Source: Ichthyophis bannanicus
Lineage: Eukaryota > Chordata > Amphibia > Gymnophiona > Ichthyophiidae
NCBI GenBank assembly: GCA_033557465.1
Contig: CM066037.1
Coordinates: 513,724,686-513,788,685 of the forward strand
Length of the DNA stretch: 64,000 nt
Direction: 5' to 3'
This document shows positions 1 to 8,460 of the stretch, in pieces. Numbering within the stretch: the stretch's first letter is position 1; each line of letters opens with the position of its first letter. The notes under the pieces are model-generated. The model was not told where the DNA came from and ran no database searches. It saw only the letters and a program-made list of their open reading frames with translations. The position numbers and the translations under genes are program-made.

Positions 1-104
1 TACTTACTACACGTTAAGAATTTCTTAATGTACATTAAAACAAACATTAAATATCTAATATCTGAATAAATAGTTTTCACTGAAACCAAATTTTGAAGGT
101 TAGG

Positions 105-540
105 TGGCCAGGTTCTAGAAACAGAGATTTAGGAACTTGATGTGATAGGGGTATATAAAATCCTGAGCGGGAGACATGAATCAATTATTTATTGTTTCAA
201 AAAGTCAAGCACTAAAGGAACGCCATAACGCTACAAAGTAGTATATTTAAAATAAATAGAAAAAATATTTTTCTCTCAGCGTATTAAGGTTTGGAACTTA
301 TTGCTGGTGGCTATGGTAAAAGCAGGGAATATAGCTGGGTTTAACAAAGGTTAGGACAAATTCCTGGAGAAAAAGACCATAAACCATTATTAAGGTAGAC
401 CAAGACAAAACCACTGCTGATCCCTGGGGATACGTAGCCTGGGACTGGCTACATTTGTGATATGCCAGGTACTTGCAACATGTATTGGCCACTGTTGGGA
501 CCACTATTCAGTCTGACCCAGTATGGCAGTTCTTATGTTC
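105..540 (+). mobile_element. CR1-type LINE, 3' end fragment (family 1)
   Basis: This is the decayed 3' end of a CR1-type non-LTR retrotransposon. Translation gives scraps of the ORF2 C-terminus (a DVIGVYKILS-like stretch near 140). The segment then runs into the family's 3' UTR, ending with CTGACCCAGTATGGCA and CTTATGTTC near 515-540. The same 3' end is seen at 28,990, 36,430, 53,660, 48,665 and 60,170. It is 5' truncated, as usual for CR1, and has no intact frame. Confidence 0.8.
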
Positions 541-589
541 AATAGAAAATTGCTGAAAATGTTCCTAATGATAAATGAATATACATAGT

Positions 590-1085
590 AATGTAGTATA
601 TGACGGCAGATAAAGACCAGTATGGTCCATCTAGTTTGCCCACTCCGTGCAGGTCACCCCTCCCTATGCCTTTGTTTAGGGGTGTACCCACCACTCCTTG
701 TAGATCACCCCTATTTGTTGAGATATAAGAGATAGTTATGTTTATTTTGATTTTATCCTGTTGCTATAAAGGGATCCACTTTGTCTGTCCCATGCCATTT
801 TGAATTCCGTCACTGTATTTGCCCCCACCACTTCCATCGGGAGGGCATTCCAAGCATCCACTACCCTTTCAGTGAAAAAGTATTTTCTGACATTGCCTTT
901 CAATTTATCCCCTTGCAGCTTCATGTTATGCCCTCTAGTTTTACAGCTTTGGAAGAGGTTTGTTTGTTCATTACTACTCTAAGTATTTAAAGGTCTGAAT
1001 CATATCTTCCCTGTCCCTCCTCTCCTCTAGCATATACATATTTAGGCCTTCAAGTCTCTTCTCATAAGTCTTCTGACTTATCTTA
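590..1085 (-). mobile_element. CR1-type LINE, 3' end fragment (family 2)
   Basis: The minus strand holds the C-terminal end of a second CR1-like ORF2 (742-924, with RKYFFTERVVDAWNALP) and its 3' UTR. The frame is interrupted further upstream around 925-1085. The family 3' end (GACGGCAGATAAAGACC on the plus strand) recurs in 42,640, 8,740, 17,010 and 17,640. It is a dead, 5'-truncated copy. Confidence 0.8.
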
Positions 1086-1189
1086 GAAGTATCACAGAAG
1101 TTGCTCTTTTTTAGGTGCACTCAGAGCAAATATTTGGGTCAATACTCAAAGGTACTTTTGCAGATAAATGCAGTAGGTATCCATATAAG

Positions 1190-1800
1190 TGCCCATTGTC
1201 ATCTCTATCTGTAGATTTTCACTGGCACTAACAGGAACAATTATTGTGCAGTCTTCCAGGCCATGGTACTCCCTCACCTCGACTACTGTAATATCATCTA
1301 CCAGGGCTAACCAAAGCAATCACTATATATCTTACAAATGGCTAAGAATACAGCTGCCCAAATCTTGAACCTGGCCACAAGGTCAGAGTGCATAACTCCC
1401 ATCCTGAAACAGCTTCACTGGTTACCCATGGCCAGCCACTCCAAATACAAAATTCTAACAATGATGTTTATAATTTCACACAACCTCTCATTGTGCTACC
1501 GCCAAACTAACATATACAAGTCACCCCAGAACAGGAGCATGAGATTTAGTAACAAAAATACCTTCACCATCCCAGCCATGAGGGCCAGAAGCAACCAATC
1601 AACCTGTTCTAGAGCATTCTTCCTGTGTGCACCAAGCCTCTGGAGCGCACTCCTAAACAGAATATGTGCCTGCACCGAACTCACCACCTTTTGCAAAGAG
1701 CTGAAAACACACCTGTTCCAGGAACACTTTGAAATTGTAACATAAATACTAACAGACCACATTGTCTAACTGCAAAACACAACCAGTACAGTTTATTTAT
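1190..1800 (+). mobile_element. L2/Rex-type LINE, ORF2 C-terminal fragment
   Basis: The plus-strand frame 1338-1745 encodes the conserved tail of an L2-type ORF2. It carries the motif ITPILKQLHWLP near its start and ELKTHLFQEHF at its end. Upstream, a frameshifted stretch reads like the C-terminus of the reverse transcriptase (VLPHLDYCN type, about 1262-1300). A run of TTTATTTATTTA follows the stop. The copy is 5' truncated and frameshifted. The same domain is found in better state on the minus strand at 50.3-51.6 kb. Confidence 0.75.
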
Positions 1801-1940
1801 TTATTTAACAAGTTTTTGAAGCAACATCTTCCCCAACCTTCCCTCCCAAGTTGATTCACCCCAATACTCCCCAATACTCTGAGCAATTATGTATACTCAA
1901 GTTTGCGATTGTTATGTATATTCAAGTTTTGATATGCTAT

Positions 1941-3407
1941 TGTCCCCCGCAGCCCCCTCTGGTGGCGGCGTAGTGTTTCCACCGAAGAGCTGGGGAGCGC
2001 ACAAGATTAGGGGTATTGGGGTTGGCCAGGTGCGAGGGTCAAAGGTAGCGGTCCTTTGTGCCGACCTCGTTACCAACTTCCCAAAAGAGTAACTTCACAC
2101 CAAAGTGGAGGGAAAAAGAAAAAGGCTTTATTTCTCCTTTACGCAAAAAATGGTTCAAAACATACGGCTTTGGAAAGCCCCAGGATTGTATCAGTCCTTA
2201 CATCAGGTTCAACGCATACAAAAAGGGTCAAAGTAACAACTGTTAACTTCACAGTAACTAAAAGTAAGATGAATCCTGCATTCACTTTATGCATTCATTG
2301 AACTCCCCAAACAGGCTATAGCTTCACTGCTGTACAATATGTGCATTCCATTGGTTCCTCAGCCTCCTCACCCCCAGATTCCACTGGCATCCATTCCATA
2401 TCAGATAGGTCTGAGTCTGAAGCTTCGGTAGGGCTGAGTTCTGGCTTTTTAAAAACATGCCATACAGTTTTCCAGTGTTTGTTTGTTAGCTTAGGGTGTC
2501 GGTTTCTGGCTACAGGATAGAACAATGGTTGTTTATCCGCTATAGTTTTAAAAGCTCTGTTGTCACAACATTTAATACTGGCAGTTTTCTTCTTAGGGAA
2601 ATTATCTGTTAATCTCTGCTTATAAGTATCATTGTTATACAGATAAACTTCTTTCCTCTGGCTTTCTTCTGTGCTAGGCCTAAGCAAACAATCACAAGAA
2701 ATGGCTGCTTTACCTTTGAGCTTTCTTCTGTCTTTTCCAGGGAAGGCTTGAGGCCTAGTCTGGTTATCCTCCAACTCTTGCTGGCCCAAGTATTCCCACA
2801 GTGTCTCTCTTTCCTTAGTGTGTGGAGAAACCCCTCTGAGGCAAGGCTGCAGCTGTTGCCATCGGCCTTTGCTTCCACTCCTGTGGCTGTTGTCTGGTGG
2901 CCGCGCCCTTGCAGCTTCTCCCTGCTCACCAGGCCTCTGAGTTCTCCACTTTTCTCTCCAGTTACTTCTATAGATATCTCTCTGAGTACCTTTCTCTCCT
3001 TGGATATCTTTTCCAGCTGGATATCTTTCTCCTGGATATCTTTTCACTGGAGGCCTTTCCTCCACGTCATTCCTCGCATGTCTTTCTCCCAGGCTGTGTC
3101 TTAGCCCTTCTCCCTGGATAGGGCTCTCTCTCAAGCTGGATGTTGGAACATCTCTCTCCTTGAGTGCTCTCTGGGCTTGTCTTTCCTTGACTGCTCCCAC
3201 TTCAACTGCTCTTCTTGATTCAGGACTGCCTCTCCTTAAATCGGAACTGACTGGGCCTAAGTCCTGCCCATAGAGGCGTGGTTCTTCTGAATCTATGCTG
3301 GCTCTCCTGCTCCCTCTATGTGGACCTTCAGGATATTGCATCTGAAACCTGTTTTTTTCTACATTTAAAACTTTTTTTCCTTCTGCAAGAGGGTCCGCTG
3401 CATCACA
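1941..3407 (-). repeat. 3' LTR of the Gmr1-like element
   Basis: On the element's strand it begins TGTGATGCAGCGG and ends GGGGACA, so it has the usual TG...CA ends. It is 1,467 bp and matches the other LTR almost base for base. By eye I count about five substitutions and two single-base indels. A long LTR like this leaves room for the U3-encoded ORF annotated separately. Confidence 0.95.
2127..2132 (-). terminator. poly(A) signal in 3' LTR
   Basis: AATAAA on the minus strand lies downstream of the LTR ORF stop and about 190 bp before the LTR end. This places the ORF in U3. The same hexamer is present in the 5' LTR. Confidence 0.6.
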
Positions 3408-3410
3408 CAT
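2316..3410 (-). CDS. U3-encoded ORF, 3' LTR copy (364 aa)
   Basis: The product is unknown. From the ATG at 3410-3408, which overlaps the LTR/polypurine-tract boundary, the frame runs 364 codons into the LTR. An internal ATG at 3341 gives the 341-residue form shared with the 5' LTR. The N-terminal half is rich in Arg, Glu, Pro and Gly with loose repeats (ERYPAGKDIQGEKGTQRD type). The middle is Lys-rich with Cys pairs (CDC, CC). The C-terminus is acidic (SDSDLSDMEW) and ends with a CTYC motif. I see no signal peptide or membrane segment, so it is not an obvious envelope. Its position resembles accessory ORFs that start near the 3' LTR and run through U3 in some retroviruses. It differs from the 5' copy by two amino acids. 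Whether it is expressed is unknown. A chance ORF in a purine-rich strand is the main alternative. Confidence 0.55.
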   Translation of the reverse strand: MCDAADPLAEGKKVLNVEKNRFQMQYPEGPHRGSRRASIDSEEPRLYGQDLGPVSSDLRRGSPESRRAVEVGAVKERQAQRALKERDVPTSSLRESPIQGEGLRHSLGERHARNDVEERPPVKRYPGERYPAGKDIQGEKGTQRDIYRSNWREKWRTQRPGEQGEAARARPPDNSHRSGSKGRWQQLQPCLRGVSPHTKERETLWEYLGQQELEDNQTRPQAFPGKDRRKLKGKAAISCDCLLRPSTEESQRKEVYLYNNDTYKQRLTDNFPKKKTASIKCCDNRAFKTIADKQPLFYPVARNRHPKLTNKHWKTVWHVFKKPELSPTEASDSDLSDMEWMPVESGGEEAEEPMECTYCTAVKL

Positions 3411-3420
3411 CCCCCTTCTC
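3410..3420 (-). other. polypurine tract
   Basis: GAGAAGGGGGA on the minus strand sits directly upstream of the 3' LTR, where plus-strand DNA synthesis is primed in LTR elements. The position and purine content fit. Its ATG-containing end also provides the extended start of the LTR ORF. Confidence 0.75.
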
Positions 3421-3452
3421 AAAATATTACGGGCTGGGGGAAACTCTTCTCC

Positions 3453-4454
3453 TCAGCACGTAATACATGACCTGAAGTCGGCTTTTCTCTGCTGCTTGCG
3501 ACCATGTGTGGTTTGCTTGCTGTTTGCCAGCACCCTGTTGAGGTGATACCCATGCTCGGTATGCGTCCACAGCACGTCCCGTTCCTGCCAAGGTCGAAGA
3601 AGATTGGCATGATAGACCTATTCCCGTCCTTTTGAGTCCCGAACAACATAGGAAGTGGTGCCCACCGGGTTAACGACCGTATGGGGACCTTTCCACTGGT
3701 ACTCAAATTTAGGAGCCGCCCCGGGTACTAGAACCACTACCTTCTCCCCGACCTTTAAGTGTCTTGGCTTCGTCCGCCTGTCATAATAGTGTTTCTGTTT
3801 CCTTTGACTCTCTTTGAGTTTCTCCGTGGCAAACCGGGAAGTTCGCTCCAGGCGTGTTCTCAAATCCCGCAGGAATAGGGGTATACCTACTTCCTCTTCC
3901 ACTGGCTCGATCCATTGTTCTTTCAATACGTCTAGTATACCTCTAGGCGTCCGTCCGTACATGAGCTCATACGGCGATGTACCCAACGAGCTCTGCTTCC
4001 TTTCCCTGCAGGCGTACAGTACGAAGGGTAACATGGTGTCCCATTCCTTCATTTCTCCGTTCAAGGCCCGTCTCAGCATCTGCTTTATACTTTGGTTTAG
4101 ACGTTCTACCAACCCATTGCATTGGGGATGGTAGGCTGCTGTCTTCACGTGTCGGATCCCGAATGCATCCCAGACATGGGCGAGGTATTTTGATAGGAAA
4201 TTACTCCCCCTGTCGGTCAAGACTTCTTGCGGGAATCCGACCTCACAAAATAATTTGACCATCTCCGCTGCAATTGACTTAGCGGAGATATTCCTTAAGG
4301 GCACTGCCCAGGGGAATCGCGTGGCCTGGTCAATGATCACCAGGATATACTGGAAGCCCCGCGGAGTCTTGATAAGGGGTCCCACGATGTCCATGGCCAG
4401 TCTCCTAATGGGTTACGCTATTACAGGCATCGGGACTAGCGGCACTCCCGCTGG
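3453..4454 (-). pseudogene. pol: integrase core and C-terminal domain (broken pol)
   Basis: This is the catalytic part of a retrotransposon integrase. It continues the gag-pro frame after a TGA at 4455-4457, with a second stop (TAA) at 4413-4415. The open part 3618-4394 has the DDE triad in full: D in MDIVGPL (residue 2), D in TDRGSNF (residue 61) and E in GLVERLN (residue 97), the last two separated by 35 residues. A C-terminal stretch with KFEYQWKGP follows. A third stop (TAG at 3618-3620) interrupts the C-terminal domain, after which the frame still reads VYHANLLRPW before the final TGA at 3453-3455. In Gmr1-like elements RT should follow here, but it is absent. Confidence 0.88.
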
Positions 4455-6383
4455 TCAGTGCGTTGTAACCCTTTGGCAGGACGCGCAGGACTCGCAAAAG
4501 CGGGTTGTCTCCCGGAAAACCCCCGGCCAATAAAACCTGGCTAAAATTTGGTCCAGGGTGCCTTGGGAGCCCTTATGGCCTCCGGTTGGATGGTCGTGTG
4601 CTAATCGCAGGACGGACAACTTAAATTTGCTTGGGACGACTAACTGCTTACGAATAAGTCCAGTTCGCCAATCCTTGCTTTCTCGGTACAAAATTTCCTC
4701 ATCCATGATGAATCTGGGGTACGTCTCACAGTCTTCCTGGGCCTGTTCGATCGCCCGGACCAATGCAGGGTCCGCCCTCTGCTCCATTTTAAAGGAGGGA
4801 AATTTTTCTATTACCTCCGCCGGTATCCAAGGCATACCTCTTCCTGCCTCCAATTCAGCTCTCCCCTGGGATCGGCATTTCCTCTCTCTCCTTTGGTCCG
4901 CTTTAGGTTTTCGTTCCTTCCGTGATGGGTCCCCTATTAGCTCATCATGCGAAGGGAGATCTTCTATGGCAGCCTCTTTTGAACAAGAGGGCTTCTCACC
5001 GTCTTGGGAGTGGGCCCTTGTGGAGACTAGAGCCTTAGTCTCCCTTGTATCCCTCTCCATACTATCCCGCTGGGGTATGGGAGCTTCCGACAGATCAGGG
5101 TGTATGCAAGTGGAATCTGGCTTTACCTGAGGCAATAAACCTTCCTTTAACGTTTTTCTAAATTGTGGCCAATCCCGGCCCAGGACCAATTCCTGTGGTA
5201 ACTTTGGCACTACTGCAATTGGCATTTCTTTTACAATGCCCATACCTTTTACCCACAATTTATAAATAGGGTAGCGTGTGGCTGCTCCATGCACGCACTT
5301 TATTTTTACATAGCCCTGTGGAGATTCTGGAACCGAGAGTCCATGAGCCTGGATCGTCGACCATAATTTCTTAGAAACCATGGTCTGGTAGGCTCCAGAA
5401 TCCAATAACGCTTGCACCCATATATCTTGTATTTTTACATTAATCAGAAAACCATCACGTATTAGTCTTGGTGATTCTCCCACCAAGGCAGTTCGTACAT
5501 GACACTCATATTGTAAATGTCCCTTCTTCCCACAAGCGAAACATTTTCTTGAACTCCCTTTCTCTAGAGGCTTATTACTTTTCCACCAGCCAACTGGAGG
5601 ACGTGAGGGACTATCCCTTCTTTGTGCCTCCAACCCCATGGCTATTCTTGGGCCTGCCCTAGGTTGGGTCACTTTTTCGGCCTCTAAATACCTCTCTGTG
5701 AGTGCTATTGCCTCTGTGGTAGTGCAACAATTCTGTAGCATTAAGAAGTTTTGCACTCTACTGGGTAGGGCAATCATGTACTGCTCCAGAATTATAGCGT
5801 CCATCAGGGTACCTGTGCTCTTTCTTTCGGGCTGTAACCATTTATGGGCTAGGCTACGTAATCTGTGGCCTAGTGCCTTAGGTGTCTCATTAGCCTTAAG
5901 AAACATTTTGTTATACGCTACTGGCGTAAGACCCATACGATCCCTGATCGCTATTACCACATCTGTATATGAATTTGCTAACTCTGGGGGCATCGACCTG
6001 TAGGCAGCCAGCGCCTCACCCGTGAGTGATGCTGCTAGCCGTATTGCCCACTGCTCCTCTGGCCATTTAGCTGAATGTGCAATTCTAGCAAATGAGTCTA
6101 AAAAGTCATCTATGTCATCGCTCGGACTGAGTTTGCCAATCACCAAATCTGAACAAGACCAGTGTCCGTGGTCGGAGTTTACCAGTCCGGCGAGTGATGT
6201 CTTCTCTGCCTTGCTCTTGGCCAGTTCCTCCTGCTGCTGCGCGAGCCATGTGTTCATAGTCTCTAAGACTGGCAGTTGCTGTGCTTGTACTGCCTTCAGC
6301 GCTTGCTCTTGGCTTTGTTGTGCCAGCTCTGCCTGCTTGCTGAACTGGTGTGCCATCCAGGCACACAGTTCTTTGGGCTCCAT
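4455..6383 (-). CDS. gag-pol: Gag-protease-integrase N-terminal polyprotein (642 aa)
   Basis: Gag builds the particle and binds element RNA, and protease would process the polyprotein. The start is the ATG at 6383, shortly after the leader. The N-terminus is Gln-rich and probably coiled coil (residues 10-60). Residues about 154-235 resemble the SCAN domain, which is thought to derive from the capsid of Gmr1-like elements (RLRSLAHKWLQPE, IILEQYMIALP). A CCHC zinc knuckle CFACGKKGHLQYEC is at 281-294. The aspartic protease has DSGA at 328-331 and LVLGRDW at 399-405. A charged linker follows (440-510), then an integrase zinc finger with histidines at about 598 and 603 and cysteines 630 and 633. 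The frame ends at a premature stop inside pol. Confidence 0.9.
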   Translation of the reverse strand: MEPKELCAWMAHQFSKQAELAQQSQEQALKAVQAQQLPVLETMNTWLAQQQEELAKSKAEKTSLAGLVNSDHGHWSCSDLVIGKLSPSDDIDDFLDSFARIAHSAKWPEEQWAIRLAASLTGEALAAYRSMPPELANSYTDVVIAIRDRMGLTPVAYNKMFLKANETPKALGHRLRSLAHKWLQPERKSTGTLMDAIILEQYMIALPSRVQNFLMLQNCCTTTEAIALTERYLEAEKVTQPRAGPRIAMGLEAQRRDSPSRPPVGWWKSNKPLEKGSSRKCFACGKKGHLQYECHVRTALVGESPRLIRDGFLINVKIQDIWVQALLDSGAYQTMVSKKLWSTIQAHGLSVPESPQGYVKIKCVHGAATRYPIYKLWVKGMGIVKEMPIAVVPKLPQELVLGRDWPQFRKTLKEGLLPQVKPDSTCIHPDLSEAPIPQRDSMERDTRETKALVSTRAHSQDGEKPSCSKEAAIEDLPSHDELIGDPSRKERKPKADQRRERKCRSQGRAELEAGRGMPWIPAEVIEKFPSFKMEQRADPALVRAIEQAQEDCETYPRFIMDEEILYRESKDWRTGLIRKQLVVPSKFKLSVLRLAHDHPTGGHKGSQGTLDQILARFYWPGVFRETTRFCESCASCQRVTTH

Positions 6384-6842
6384 GGTACCTGTTGGAAAAC
6401 AAACAGAAACAAACCCAAGTGTGGCTCCTTATAATATTTTTTCCACACCCCTTTTTTTTTTTTTTTGACTTCCCCTGATATCCAACACTAGGTAGGCTTA
6501 AATACGCATTACCTTGTTCTAGTGTTGCGTCAGCTTTGGGGAATATATGCAGTCATCCGCGGGTCGCTCCACCGCTTCTGGAATCGCCACAGGATCTCCA
6601 ACCTTCAGGATTTTTCTTTCAGCTCCGGTCCGGATTTCAGGACTCCACTCCGCGTTTTCAACTCCAATCCGGCCTTTTGTATCCGCTCTGCTCCTGGTTT
6701 TCCTTCCAGTCCAGTTTTTGTTGCAGGACGGTTCGGGTTTTACTTTGAGAGTTTTTTTTTTTTTTCCAAAAAAAAGGAGAAAGCTTGTACTCTCTTTTGT
6801 ACAGTTGTAAATACAGTCCTGTAGGCTTACGGGTACCGTAAT
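6384..6842 (-). other. leader (5' untranslated region) of the LTR element
   Basis: This 460-bp stretch lies between the primer binding site and the gag ATG. It contains two poly-A/poly-T runs (about 6451-6467 and 6751-6772). I see no conserved reading frame. It should hold packaging signals, but none can be recognised by eye. Confidence 0.6.
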
Positions 6843-6860
6843 ATCCTGCCAACTACGCCA
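6843..6860 (-). promoter_or_regulatory. primer binding site, tRNA-Ser type
   Basis: On the minus strand this reads TGGCGTAGTTGGCAGGAT, four bases after the 5' LTR. It is complementary to the 3' end of vertebrate tRNA-Ser (CCTGCCGACTACG plus CCA) at 17 of 18 positions. That tRNA would prime minus-strand synthesis. Confidence 0.7.
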
Positions 6861-7050
6861 CTTATGTCCCCTGCAGCCCACTCTGGTGGCGGCGTAGTGT
6901 TTCCACCGAAGAGCTGGGGAGCGCACAAGATTAGGGGTATTGGGGTTGGCCAGGTGCGAGGGTCAAAGGTAGCGGTCCTTTGTGCCGACCTCGTTACCAA
7001 CTTCCCAAAAGAGTAACTTCACACCAAAGTGGAGGGAAAAAGAAAAAGGC

Positions 7051-7056
7051 TTTATT
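7051..7056 (-). terminator. poly(A) signal in 5' LTR
   Basis: AATAAA on the minus strand, the counterpart of the signal at 2127-2132. It marks the approximate R region about 185 bp before the end of the LTR. Confidence 0.55.
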
Positions 7057-7237
7057 TCTCCTTTACGCAAAAATGGTTCAAAACATACGGCTTTGGAAAG
7101 CCCCAGGATTGTATCAGTCCTTACATCAGGTTCAACGCATACAAAAAGGGTCAAAGTAACAACTGTTAACTTCACAGTAACTAAAAGTAAGATGAATCCT
7201 GCATTCACTTTATGCATTCATTGAACTCCCAAACAGG

Positions 7238-8263
7238 TTATAGCTTCACTGCTGTACAATATGTACATTCCATTGGTTCCTCAGCCTCCTCACCCCCAGA
7301 TTCCACTGGCATCCATTCCATATCAGATAGGTCTGAGTCTGAAGCTTCGGTAGGGCTGAGTTCTGGCTTTTTAAAAACATGCCATACAGTTTTCCAGTGT
7401 TTGTTTGTTAGCTTAGGGTGTCGGTTTCTGGCTACAGGATAGAACAATGGTTGTTTATCCGCTATAGTTTTAAAAGCTCTGTTGTCACAACATTTAATAC
7501 TGGCAGTTTTCTTCTTAGGGAAATTATCTGTTAATCTCTGCTTATAAGTATCATTGTTATACAGATAAACTTCTTTCCTCTGGCTTTCTTCTGTGCTAGG
7601 CCTAAGCAAACAATCACAAGAAATGGCTGCTTTACCTTTGAGCTTTCTTCTGTCTTTTCCAGGGAAGGCTTGAGGCCTAGTCTGGTTATCCTCCAACTCT
7701 TGCTGGCCCAAGTATTCCCACAGTGTCTCTCTTTCCTTAGTGTGTGGAGAAACCCCTCTGAGGCAAGGCTGCAGCTGTTGCCATCGGCCTTTGCTTCCAC
7801 TCCTGTGGCTGTTGTCTGGTGGCCGCGCCCTTGCAGCTTCTCCCTGCTCACCAGGCCTCTGAGTTCTCCACTTTTCTCTCCAGTTACTTCTATAGATATC
7901 TCTCTGAGTACCTTTCTCTCCTTGGATATCTTTTCCAGCTGGATATCTTTCTCCTGGATATCTTTTCACTGGAGGCCTTTCCTCCACGTCATTCTTCGCA
8001 TGTCTTTCTCTCAGGCTGTGTCTTAGCCCTTCTCCCTGGATAGGGCTCTCTCTCAAGCTGGATGTTGGAACATCTCTCTCCTTGAGTGCTCTCTGGGCTT
8101 GTCTTTCCTTGACTGCTCCCACTTCAACTGCTCTTCTTGATTCAGGACTGCCTCTCCTTAAATCGGAACTGACTGGGCCTAAGTCCTGCCCATAGAGGCG
8201 TGGTTCTTCTGAATCTATGCTGGCTCTCCTGCTCCCTCTATGTGGACCTTCAGGATATTGCAT
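7238..8263 (-). CDS. U3-encoded ORF, 5' LTR copy (341 aa)
   Basis: The product is unknown. It starts at an ATG preceded by GGTTTCAG and runs 341 codons. A TAG lies just upstream in frame across the LTR border, so the longer N-terminus seen at the 3' LTR is not available here. It matches the 3' LTR copy except for two residues (Arg for Gly and Lys for Arg in the HSLRERHAKND stretch), plus a silent change near the C-terminus. The N-terminal part is basic and repetitive, the C-terminus is acidic with paired cysteines, and there is no membrane segment. The TTTCAG before the ATG could be a splice acceptor, but this is speculation. Both copies are open although pol is broken. Since the LTRs are young, that alone does not prove selection. 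Confidence 0.55.
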   Translation of the reverse strand: MQYPEGPHRGSRRASIDSEEPRLYGQDLGPVSSDLRRGSPESRRAVEVGAVKERQAQRALKERDVPTSSLRESPIQGEGLRHSLRERHAKNDVEERPPVKRYPGERYPAGKDIQGEKGTQRDIYRSNWREKWRTQRPGEQGEAARARPPDNSHRSGSKGRWQQLQPCLRGVSPHTKERETLWEYLGQQELEDNQTRPQAFPGKDRRKLKGKAAISCDCLLRPSTEESQRKEVYLYNNDTYKQRLTDNFPKKKTASIKCCDNRAFKTIADKQPLFYPVARNRHPKLTNKHWKTVWHVFKKPELSPTEASDSDLSDMEWMPVESGGEEAEEPMECTYCTAVKL

Positions 8264-8369
8264 CTGAAACCTGTTTTTTTCTACATTTAAAACTTTTTTT
8301 CCTTCTGCAAGAGGGTCCGCTGCATCACACTATATACAATACAACCGTTCAAAAATTTGATGTAACCAT

Positions 8370-8460
8370 ATAGCCAAGTTATAGTGAAATGTAAACTGCT
8401 TTGAATCTAAAAAAGGTGGTACATAAAAAGCATAAATAAAATAAAATAAAATCTTTATAG
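8370..8460 (+). repeat. LINE/SINE 3' tail
   Basis: AATGTAAACTGCTTTGAAT, then GGTGGTACATAAAAAGC and an (AAATAAAATA) tail, form the common 3' end shared by L2-type LINEs and their SINEs in this window. No coding part remains. The stretch 8461-8724 shows nothing I recognise. Confidence 0.65.

Larger units (their letters stand above)
6865..8329 (-). repeat. 5' LTR of the Gmr1-like element
   Basis: It is 1,465 bp with TG...CA ends and near identity to the 3' LTR. It carries the same U3 ORF and the same AATAAA. It is followed on the right by the second copy of the CTAT target duplication. Confidence 0.95.
1937..8333 (-). mobile_element. Gmr1-like Ty3/gypsy LTR retrotransposon, RT-less
   Basis: A complete LTR-to-LTR insertion of 6,389 bp lies at 1941-8329, flanked by a 4-bp target duplication CTAT (1937-1940 and 8330-8333). 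It reads on the minus strand: 5' LTR 8329-6865, primer binding site, leader, gag-protease-integrase zinc finger, integrase core, polypurine tract, 3' LTR 3407-1941. Integrase follows protease directly, an order known from the Gmr1 group of Ty3/gypsy elements. In Gmr1, RT and RNase H come after integrase, but here only about 45 bp separate the end of the integrase frame from the 3' LTR. The pol frame has in-frame stops. With no RT of its own it could only have moved by borrowing enzymes. The LTRs differ by only a handful of bases, so the insertion is recent. Confidence 0.92.

Noticed and set aside
2748..3104. Plus-strand ORFs in the LTRs (118 and 74 aa, also at 7,670-8,043)
   Set aside because: They are antisense shadows of the longer U3 ORF and lack any recognisable feature.
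2316..3410. U3 ORF as an envelope protein
   Set aside because: There is no signal peptide, no transmembrane segment and no fusion-peptide-like stretch.
4455..4457. Programmed readthrough or frameshift at the pol stop
   Set aside because: Two further in-frame stops lie downstream (4413-4415 and 3618-3620) and RT is missing, so decay is the simpler explanation.
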